From positions 106,392,001 to 106,456,000 of the forward strand of contig JBITNC010000001.1 in NCBI GenBank assembly GCA_050084985.1: a DNA stretch of 64,000 bases. The letters are read 5' to 3'. The stretch is from Nageia nagi. Its lineage: Eukaryota; Pinophyta. The notes under the pieces are model-generated. The model was not told the DNA's origin, ran no database searches, and worked only from the letters and a program-made list of their open reading frames with translations. Each line of letters starts with the position of its first letter. Position 1 is the stretch's first letter. The position numbers and the translations under genes were made by a program. Shown here in pieces: positions 61,201-64,000 of the stretch.

Positions 61201-62478
61201 AAATAGAGAGGTGAGAGAGAGTTCTTTCTACTGAAGTAACAAAATTTCAAATTTTCAATGATCCATTTTTGAATCATTGTCACTATTCTCGTATCTACAA
61301 TTTGGCAAAATGATACAAAGCTCCTCAATGTAGGACACATGAAACCTTGTTCAAGCCTATTTGTTGCCCTTGTGGTATTAGTGAAAAATAAAGATGAGAC
61401 TCTATGTGTATGCACAGATTATCATGAACTGTATGTACAAAAGGACCATAAAATATCACTGGCCCCCATCCTTCAAGCAGAGAATTGTTAGGTGAGATAC
61501 ATGGAGTTGCAATTTTGTCTAAAATAGACAGGCATTCAAGGAATCATCAACAAATATCAATGCTTACTCTCCCAAAGAGACCTAAATGAACAAGAAGCAA
61601 AGTCGATGCATAAATTATTTGTGTCAAGGAACCTTCTAACGTTGCAGCTGATGCATCATCAGAAAACCATAACTCACTACTATAATCCCAATAGAAATAG
61701 ATGAGATGAACACATGACTTGTTCATTCTCCAAATTTTGGAAATATACTTGATTTATTAGTAGGTCAAACATAAATACACATATATAATATTTCCATAAA
61801 TAACATATAAATGCAATTACTTCATTGCATAAAAAGTAAAAAATCCATTCAGAAAAGCACTTATATAATTATTCACTAACATATCACAAATTTTCATAAA
61901 TGGTATAAGGAAAGGCATCTCATTGGCTCACCATAGTGCCTGCCAAATGCAAGGGTAACTGAACAATCCTGGATAAGCTCTCTACCTCCAACAGATATAC
62001 TGATGTTCTGCAGGTTAATATCCCTAGGAGCTGATCCCTCATCCCCATTGCGATGATGAACACAAGCAACTGGCATACCTGCAATTGTCTCTTTCATCTC
62101 TGCTAAATGTGACTGGTATGCAGCCTGTTTAGAATCACACAAAATGTGTGATACATATGCATGCATAATTTAGGAAACAGCCATAATAACAATGCATTGG
62201 AGAAAGAAAACCTTAAAGCTGTAGCAAAGAAAACTATAAGTCAGAGCCATAATCTTGCATACCTCTCTTTGGCGTTCTTCCTTCCGCTGCCTTCGTTCTA
62301 ATTTAGCACGATCACGTTCAGACATAAGAGGACCATCCTGTGTATCAACTGGCTTAGGAGGAGGTTCATCTTGGGCCAGTCCATCATACATTCGAACTGG
62401 AGTTGTAAGACTTCGAACGACTTGCTTAGTTTCTTTCTGTGTGTGTCTTCCAATTCTTTCTTTCAACTTGCCACATAC
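25103..62478 (-). CDS. ABCF3: ABC-F family protein, GCN20/ABCF3 type (17 exons in window, 5' part outside)
   Basis: This is a soluble tandem ATP-binding protein. In yeast and Arabidopsis GCN20-type proteins partner GCN1 on ribosomes to activate the GCN2 kinase, which phosphorylates eIF2-alpha; Arabidopsis ABCF3/GCN20 is also linked to immunity. The 17 exons join in frame to 640 residues plus TAG, with no transmembrane segment. The N-terminal part in the window is charged (exon 1). Domain 1 has Walker [10 protein letters not shown] (exon 3), signature [14 protein letters not shown], Walker B LLLLDEPT continuing into NHLDL (exons 5-6), and H-loop VSHARE (exon 6). A charged linker (exons 7-8) leads to domain 2: Walker [10 protein letters not shown] (exon 11), signature [12 protein letters not shown] (exons 13-14), Walker [13 protein letters not shown] (exon 14) and H-loop VSHDEH (exon 16-17 junction). 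Length matches plant ABCF3 minus its first 75 or so residues. All 16 introns are GT-AG, from 94 bp to 21187 bp. Confidence 0.96.
25320..25382 (-). CDS. ABCF3: ABCF3 exon 16
   Basis: 21 codons, [20 protein letters not shown] plus M. Confidence 0.95.
25519..25604 (-). CDS. ABCF3: ABCF3 exon 15 (signature and Walker B of domain 2)
   Basis: 86 bp. Completes the signature ([14 protein letters not shown]) and carries [12 protein letters not shown]. Confidence 0.96.
25725..25812 (-). CDS. ABCF3: ABCF3 exon 14
   Basis: 88 bp, [19 protein letters not shown] to MYTLS; the first glycine of the signature motif is split across the junction. Confidence 0.95.
26640..28400 (-). repeat. LTR-like DNA of a copia element
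   Basis: Contains GATGTATCGTGGAAACCCAA followed by GGGAAAAACCAC, a pairing common inside plant copia LTRs, and is richer in GC than the rest of the intron. It lies downstream (minus strand) of the gag-protease fragment, so it may be its 3' LTR after deletion of pol. Termini were not found. Confidence 0.4.
27442..27587. repeat. Spaced 47-bp direct repeat
   Basis: ATTTATTTCAAGTAAGAATG and the following bases to ATAATTT occur at 27442-27488 and 27541-27587, essentially identical. Confidence 0.85.
28402..28674 (-). pseudogene. PPR-like fragment
   Basis: A 90-codon open frame on the minus strand ends in [19 protein letters not shown]. This matches the hallmark of plant pentatricopeptide repeats (YxKCGSxEDAxxLFDxM). 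Only about half of one repeat is clear and the upstream residues do not show further repeats. A captured or residual PPR piece is likely; chance similarity is possible. It lies between LTR-like DNA and the gag-protease fragment. Confidence 0.4.
28675..29154. other. Intronic DNA, unassigned
   Basis: Open frames exist on the plus strand but resemble nothing I recognise. Probably part of the neighbouring LTR-like DNA. Confidence 0.3.
29155..30905 (-). pseudogene. Ty1/copia gag-protease fragment in intron 13
   Basis: In minus order: a UBN2-type gag (30872-30243) with [13 protein letters not shown]-like and [17 protein letters not shown] motifs, then [15 protein letters not shown] and [15 protein letters not shown]. 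Next is a zinc knuckle near 30170-30110 reading [14 protein letters not shown], in which the usual histidine is tyrosine. A Glu/Lys-rich coiled-coil stretch follows (29947-29700), then a protease with [16 protein letters not shown] (29440-29390) and the start of a pre-integrase segment near 29200. Several frameshifts separate the pieces. It stops at about 29155 without integrase, RT or RNase H. Confidence 0.8.
31075..31287 (+). mobile_element. tRNA-derived SINE unit 1
   Basis: Carries an A-box-like TGGCTTGGTGG at 31126-31136 and a B-box GGTTCAAATCC at 31169-31179, the internal RNA polymerase III promoter pair. Preceded by a TTTTTTTCAAATAATAAA-like leader also found in front of unit 2. Confidence 0.6.
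31288..31560 (+). mobile_element. tRNA-derived SINE unit 2
   Basis: Second copy in tandem, with an identical A-box (31341-31351) and a damaged B-box GATTCAAATTC (31384-31394). The tail continues through AGCAAGAGCAAGATTCAAGG to an A-rich end near 31555. Confidence 0.6.
31725..31910. repeat. AT-rich tandem units related to the SINE leader
   Basis: AAATAATAAACAAATACAAA followed by TTTAATTAAAATATTTTTA occurs twice. It resembles the leaders at 31085 and 31305 without the tRNA-like part. Confidence 0.5.
33433..33519 (-). CDS. ABCF3: ABCF3 exon 13
   Basis: 29 codons, [18 protein letters not shown] to MMRCFP. The Q-loop region (FSQHH) is intact. Followed by the 7.6 kb intron. Confidence 0.95.
33738..34310. 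repeat. Old tandem duplication of about 290 bp in intron 12
   Basis: TTTGGCATACTAGTTTG, ATAATTACTGATA, TATGTGAGAT, TTGATGA.AAGAT and CATTTCAACCTCT-like blocks recur in the same order in 33750-33998 and 34040-34310, with substitutions and gaps. Confidence 0.7.
34526..34620 (-). CDS. ABCF3: ABCF3 exon 12 (Walker A of domain 2)
   Basis: 95 bp. Carries [19 protein letters not shown] and ends FRSAK. Acceptor CAG and donor GTACG are clear. Confidence 0.96.
34621..36092 (-). other. ABCF3: ABCF3 intron 11 (1472 bp)
   Basis: Plain intronic DNA. No further gene or element recognised. Confidence 0.85.
36093..36175 (-). CDS. ABCF3: ABCF3 exon 11a (start of domain 2)
   Basis: 83 bp, eleventh exon in window order. 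Reads [20 protein letters not shown] then DLDSRLA. Both ends split codons that match the neighbouring exons exactly. Confidence 0.94.
37042..37101 (-). CDS. ABCF3: ABCF3 exon 10
   Basis: 60 bp. Completes the split aspartate codon, then [19 protein letters not shown], the opening of the second nucleotide-binding domain. Confidence 0.94.
37209..37255 (-). CDS. ABCF3: ABCF3 exon 9
   Basis: 47 bp, [15 protein letters not shown] and two bases of the next codon. Confidence 0.93.
37411..37473 (-). CDS. ABCF3: ABCF3 exon 8 (linker)
   Basis: 21 codons, [20 protein letters not shown] followed by K, the second linker helix. Confidence 0.95.
37595..37741 (-). CDS. ABCF3: ABCF3 exon 7 (inter-domain linker)
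   Basis: 49 codons. Starts [20 protein letters not shown], then the charged [17 protein letters not shown] stretch typical of the ABC-F linker, ending HMQ. Confidence 0.95.
37896..37997 (-). CDS. ABCF3: ABCF3 exon 6 (D-loop and H-loop of domain 1)
   Basis: 34 codons from [12 protein letters not shown] to [11 protein letters not shown], including the switch histidine. Confidence 0.96.
38131..38259 (-). CDS. ABCF3: ABCF3 exon 5 (signature and Walker B of domain 1)
   Basis: 43 codons. Carries [16 protein letters not shown] and DLLLLDEPT; the exon ends within the Walker B/D-loop region. Confidence 0.96.
38260..40239 (-). other. ABCF3: ABCF3 intron 4 (1980 bp)
   Basis: Intronic DNA with one unexplained plus-strand ORF (39682-39915). 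Confidence 0.85.
39682..39915 (+). CDS. Unrecognised small basic ORF in an ABCF3 intron
   Basis: A 77-codon frame from ATG 39682 to TAG 39915. The product would be rich in Arg, Lys, Ser and Glu, with [12 protein letters not shown] and a GRP tripeptide as in AT-hooks. I recognise no family. It may be a fragment of an inserted element or chance. It is antisense to the host gene. Confidence 0.2.
   Translation: MSNSDESQNLRGNRRITRSVSKKPDVGQRHVGRPSEGEIREKETAREVADGKQQTIDGFGRGLLLKQGKKRGSCRRA
40240..40371 (-). CDS. ABCF3: ABCF3 exon 4
   Basis: 44 codons, phase 0. Charged [14 protein letters not shown] region, then [20 protein letters not shown], the helical part ahead of the signature motif. Confidence 0.95.
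40536..40744 (-). CDS. ABCF3: ABCF3 exon 3 (Walker A of domain 1)
   Basis: 209 bp. Starts by completing the split glycine, then [20 protein letters not shown]. Contains HVEQEVVGD and ends LVAQQ. Splice sites CAG/GT and CAG|GTATGC. Confidence 0.96.
40745..41358. other. Intronic DNA, nothing recognised
   Basis: AT-rich, no repeats or coding signal that I can support. Confidence 0.5.
41359..41628. repeat. Perfect 135-bp tandem duplication
   Basis: Units 41359-41493 and 41494-41628 read identically by eye, starting CAGAAGGGAGGCCCTATAGA and ending GGTGGTGGTAAGACTT. Confidence 0.9.
41629..42488. other. Intronic DNA with one unexplained frame
   Basis: An 79-codon plus-strand frame (42011-42250) is present but resembles no family I know. 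I do not call it a gene. Confidence 0.35.
42489..42764. repeat. Near-perfect 138-bp tandem duplication
   Basis: Units 42489-42626 and 42627-42764 differ by eye at one base (CTGCAC versus CTACAC). Confidence 0.9.
42930..43860 (-). repeat. Possible LTR with degraded primer-binding site
   Basis: Near 42938-42955 the minus strand reads TAGTATCAAAGC, close to the copia primer-binding site. Above it, around 43620-43660, CCTTGGGGAAACC and AGGAAAACCCCAAC resemble the paired motif of copia LTRs. No partner LTR is visible. Confidence 0.3.
43856..44045 (+). repeat. Minisatellite of about 24 bp, seven or so units
   Basis: Variants of TTTTCCGTCCATGAATTCTC followed by TGG or TAA repeat head to tail. It lies directly upstream of the LINE ORF1, perhaps as part of its 5' untranslated region. 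Confidence 0.75.
44462..45325 (+). pseudogene. LINE ORF1 protein (nucleic-acid-binding, coiled-coil)
   Basis: A 287-codon frame, the longest in the window. Its middle ([18 protein letters not shown] and flanking Leu/Gln-rich heptads) looks like a coiled coil. The C-terminal part resembles plant LINE ORF1 ([13 protein letters not shown] ... [20 protein letters not shown]). The reading then shifts frame: 45261-45446 continues as [20 protein letters not shown] then [12 protein letters not shown], a conserved ending of such ORF1 proteins. One frameshift near 45290-45310 therefore breaks the gene. Confidence 0.6.
45480..46315 (+). pseudogene. LINE AP-type endonuclease fragment
   Basis: Plus-strand frames give [14 protein letters not shown] at about 45903-45945, the GDFN motif of apurinic-type endonucleases, then [16 protein letters not shown] and [13 protein letters not shown] (46165-46200), matching the VDYxL block. 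Upstream frames are shifted and stop-containing. The RT that should follow is absent. Confidence 0.65.
46310..46764 (-). repeat. 3' LTR of truncated Ty3/gypsy element
   Basis: On the minus strand a purine tract, AAGTGGGGGAGAATA (46780-46765), directly precedes TGAGAGGGCAATC, the usual arrangement of PPT and 3' LTR start. The low-coordinate border is set only by the end of LINE homology. GC-richer than surrounding DNA. Confidence 0.5.
46765..49103 (-). pseudogene. Truncated Ty3/gypsy pol (RT end, RNase H, integrase)
   Basis: In minus order from 49100: the RT thumb/connection ([20 protein letters not shown], near 49040), RNase H ([20 protein letters not shown], about 48830-48770; TDNISNIYF near 48610), the integrase zinc-binding part (HDSPWAGH ... 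CLLCQQ, 48150-48020), the catalytic core ([11 protein letters not shown] ... [14 protein letters not shown] ... [12 protein letters not shown], 47945-47715) and the C-terminal part ([13 protein letters not shown] ... [13 protein letters not shown] ... [11 protein letters not shown], 47354-47110), then [18 protein letters not shown] near 46930-46880. The RT palm, protease and gag are missing because the element is cut at 49103. Several frameshifts and stops. Confidence 0.85.
49105..49370 (-). repeat. 3' LTR of Ty1/copia element C (266 bp)
   Basis: On the minus strand it starts TGAAGTTTGAATTTTGG right after the purine tract CAAGGGGGAG and ends CTATTTTGTAACA. TG...CA termini are present. It contains three copies of ATAAGTTCCTCAC-like sequence. 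No matching 5' LTR was found above 53288. Confidence 0.65.
49371..53288 (-). pseudogene. Ty1/copia element C, gag-pol pseudogene
   Basis: The gag start ATG is at 53288-53286 ([18 protein letters not shown]). In minus order follow gag ([20 protein letters not shown], 52950-52890), an Asn-rich run encoded by AAC repeats (52550-52525), a zinc knuckle [14 protein letters not shown] (52465-52420), protease ([13 protein letters not shown]), GAG-pre-integrase (52161-51940), integrase ([16 protein letters not shown] ... FIDDFSR, 51780-51670; [19 protein letters not shown]), RT ([19 protein letters not shown], 50600-50540; [11 protein letters not shown] near 50340-50305, asparagine replacing the first catalytic aspartate) and RNase H ([11 protein letters not shown] ... 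[10 protein letters not shown], 50040-49676). The tail [19 protein letters not shown] lies near 49460-49400. Many stops and frameshifts; domain order is complete. Confidence 0.88.
53289..53510. other. Leader region above copia C gag
   Basis: No LTR or primer-binding site is visible where one is expected, so the 5' end of the element is rearranged or lies further up. Confidence 0.35.
53511..54032. repeat. Tandem duplication of about 260 bp
   Basis: Units start TTTGTTTTCTTGTCTAAAA at 53511 and 53775. They share AATCCTCAACCAGTTCCCCT, AACAATATACTCTCACAAG and GTGGTATCACTACACACATA, with moderate divergence. Confidence 0.85.
54033..56080. other. Possible retroelement leader, unassigned
   Basis: It starts with poly-A/T-rich DNA (54420-54760) and continues with a G-rich plus-strand stretch (55040-55400). 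It lies between copia C gag and a primer-binding site at 56081. No domain recognised. Confidence 0.3.
56081..56092 (-). other. Perfect copia-type primer-binding site
   Basis: The minus strand reads TGGTATCAGAGC, complementary to the 3' end of plant initiator-Met tRNA, two bases inside the LTR end at 56095. Confidence 0.85.
56095..56515 (-). repeat. 5' LTR of a further copia element
   Basis: Directly adjoins the primer-binding site and ends ...CTACTCTCTCA on the minus strand. A TATA-like CCTATTAATAGAAG lies near 56375-56360. It does not resemble the LTR at 49105-49370, so it probably belongs to a different element. The high-coordinate border is a guess. Confidence 0.5.
56520..57325 (+). mobile_element. 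LINE 3' end fragment
   Basis: The frame at 56530-56721 carries [20 protein letters not shown] and the following CLVYYEI, the same C-terminal zinc-finger-like module as the LINE pieces at 20715 and 22906. The end near 57280-57310 reads TTTTGGTCATCTATGGACAT, the shared terminal box. 5'-truncated or separated from its 5' half. Confidence 0.7.
57326..58859. other. Intronic DNA, unassigned
   Basis: No coding domain recognised. It may be the flank or internal part of the element carrying the array at 58860-60200. Confidence 0.4.
58860..60200. repeat. Satellite-like tandem array, period about 185 bp, seven units
   Basis: A GGCGCCAA-like box followed by TTTGATGACACCAAAGGGG and a GCGCCTA-like box recurs with the TTTGATG landmark at about 58894, 59081, 59269, 59463, 59648, 59822 and 60006. 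Spacings are 174 to 194 bp. A weaker earlier unit may start near 58686. Units are well diverged. Confidence 0.75.
60201..61931. other. Intronic DNA, nothing recognised
   Basis: AT-rich; scattered short frames only. Confidence 0.45.
61932..62124 (-). CDS. ABCF3: ABCF3 exon 2
   Basis: 193 bp, from [10 protein letters not shown] to FGRHYG with the last glycine codon split after its first base. It includes the [14 protein letters not shown] strand that opens the first nucleotide-binding domain. Followed by the 21.2 kb intron. Confidence 0.95.
62263..62478 (-). CDS. ABCF3: ABCF3 exon 1 in window (not the first coding exon)
   Basis: 72 codons, phase 0 at both ends. Reads [12 protein letters not shown] at its start and the charged [12 protein letters not shown] at its end. 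The upstream AG (CTTTATAG) and downstream donor GTATGC are clear. The preceding N-terminal exon is not found up to 64000. Confidence 0.95.
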
Positions 62479-64000
62479 CTATAAAGCAATAATTAGTCAA
62501 ATCAAATCTTGTTAGTACCCTCTCAAAAAATTAAAGACGGCAATGGCCTAATTTCATTTTAAAATAGAGCACTTGATAACATAATAAGTCTATGGAAAAC
62601 ATGAGAGCACATAAATTCCTTAAAAGATTAAAATGTTGAAGTTCAACATAGCAATTTACTATTCTAATATTCAAAATTACTTTTTAAGGTTCATAGCTTC
62701 ATATTACATTGTTATAGCAGAGAAACCAAAGTCTTGAAAATATTGCATAGACCGTCAGAAGCTCAACAAAATAGATCAGATATTCACATGCAATGGCTCA
62801 AGGTTATCATTTGTGACCATGAAACACCCATTAGAATGCTAAAAGACAGTTCGAGCTATTATTAATAATGGGGGTTACAAATGCGAAAGAAGTCAAGAAC
62901 ATTTCATAAAATTTTGAAGTAGCTTTTCACAACAAATAGCACCCAAGAAATAGTACATTTTGAAAGAAACCCACCAGCCAGAATTCCAAAGTATTGTACG
63001 TTAATGAAAAGCACTGCTGCCAATGGAACCTTGGTTGACTGGTTGACACATTAGAGTGTTTGGACACCCACCAAGGTTCAAATCCACGCGGCACCTTATG
63101 CTGATGCTATGTGAATTGTGTGGGTCAGATAGACACCTGGATATAATCAAGACCCCTATAACCAACCAAAAAAATGAAAAGAAGCACTGCTAGCATATCA
63201 TCTCATCAAATCCCATTGAATGTTTATAAAAATATTACGAAAAAAAGGTCCCAAGAATATATTTCTCACAAAACTGCAACACAAACAACCACCCAAGAGG
63301 ATAACTCCTATGGCTATATAGTTATGAATATTAAATTGGAAAAGGAAGATATGAAGTATCATTTAATGATAAGAAATAGTGGGACTTCAACAAAAATTGA
63401 AGAGGACCTTCCACAAACCATAAGAAACCCACAAAAGTGAATTTTAAGCAATCAATATGCTAATCATTGCCGTTAACAAATATCAAAAGGTACCTAGAAA
63501 TTATTGTAGGTAAATATTTAAGGACCAAGCATCCAAGCAATTAATAAAAGAAGCCATAACTTTCAGCGAAGCACACACCCAAATAAACAGTCCAAAAAGA
63601 AAATTATAGCATAAAAGAATAGACCATAAATAGCAGACGGTCTTTCTTTTAATAATCTTCCCCATAAGTGGAGGCATGAGAAGGAAAACTAACTATATAA
63701 ATATTTCAATTATGACTGCGCGTGATCATTCTCAAGAATGGTGAGGTTCTCAAACCCATCCCTTATACTCCAAGAGTAGTATGATTGTCGCAATTGCCCA
63801 ATAATGCTCCAAGTCTTGTGCTAAGATACTATTTATTCACTTCCCAAAGCATGCTTCAAGTATAGACACAAGTGACTTCTTAAATATACTTTACCGCCTT
63901 GAATATTCTCGCTTGGTACATATGGAATAATTACTTCCTTTTTCTCAAAAAAAACATGCTAACAAAGAATACAAGTTGACTAGCAAAACTTTGTTAATTA
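62479..64000 (-). other. ABCF3: 5' intron of ABCF3 (incomplete)
   Basis: Upstream of the acceptor at 62479. No N-terminal exon of ABCF3 is found here, so the intron is at least 1.5 kb long. Confidence 0.7.
63021..63173 (+). mobile_element. tRNA-derived SINE with flanking direct repeats
   Basis: A-box-like TGGTTGACTGG at 63032-63042 and perfect B-box GGTTCAAATCC at 63075-63085. The 3' end is A-rich (CCAACCAAAAAAATG). ATGAAAAGCACTGCT before the element (63005-63019) recurs as ATGAAAAGAAGCACTGCT after it (63174-63191), consistent with a target-site duplication. Confidence 0.7.

Larger units (their letters stand above)
40745..61931 (-). other. ABCF3: ABCF3 intron 2 (21187 bp), repeat-filled
   Basis: Bounded by TATG|GTGAGCC at exon 2 and TTTTCAG|GT at exon 3. 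It separates the two halves of one glycine codon and the first strand of domain 1 from its Walker A motif. Contents are listed separately. Confidence 0.92.

Noticed and set aside
62479-64000. Search for the N-terminal exon of ABCF3
   Set aside because: No frame with the expected acidic N-terminal region and a matching donor site was found; the exon must lie further upstream.

Overview
The window is nuclear DNA from a seed plant, most likely a gymnosperm. It is AT-rich, its introns are very long, and it is crowded with old, decayed retrotransposons. It holds one clear host gene: a GCN20/ABCF3-type ABC-F protein on the minus strand, with 17 readable exons between 62478 and 25103. All 16 internal introns have GT-AG ends and the frame stays open across every junction, giving 640 residues plus a stop. 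The first coding exon(s), probably about 75 residues, are not visible here and should lie beyond 64000.

Layout. 1-15760: a nested, rearranged block. Fragments of a Ty1/copia element lie on both sides of a decayed Ty3/gypsy element (2436-14681). That element keeps LTRs, gag and part of a protease on the minus strand and a plant-mobile-domain-like ORF on the opposite strand; no reverse transcriptase was found. 15761-24800: intergenic DNA with two LINE remnants on the plus strand (18420-21290 and 22575-23575), a MITE-like and a SINE-like piece, and short tandem repeats. 24800-62478: the ABCF3 gene. Intron 13 (7.6 kb) holds a gag-protease copia fragment, LTR-like DNA with a PPR-like piece, and tandem tRNA-derived SINE units. 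Intron 2 (21.2 kb) holds two local tandem duplications, a LINE 5' half, a truncated Ty3/gypsy pol with its 3' LTR, a Ty1/copia element, a second copia LTR with a clean primer-binding site, a LINE 3' end, and a satellite-like array with a period of about 185 bp. 62479-64000: an upstream intron with one SINE flanked by short direct repeats.

How it fits together. The ABCF3 gene looks functional: both nucleotide-binding domains have intact Walker A, signature, Walker B and H-loop motifs. Every LTR retrotransposon in the window lies on the same strand as the host gene, so pre-mRNA would be transcribed through sense-oriented LTRs. Every LINE fragment lies on the opposite strand. The mobile elements themselves are broken by stops, frameshifts and deletions. 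I saw no CRISPR, rRNA, standalone tRNA gene, operon or prokaryotic system.

Limits. All family calls come from reading translated motifs by eye. Element borders are approximate unless a TG...CA terminus, primer-binding site or splice site is named.
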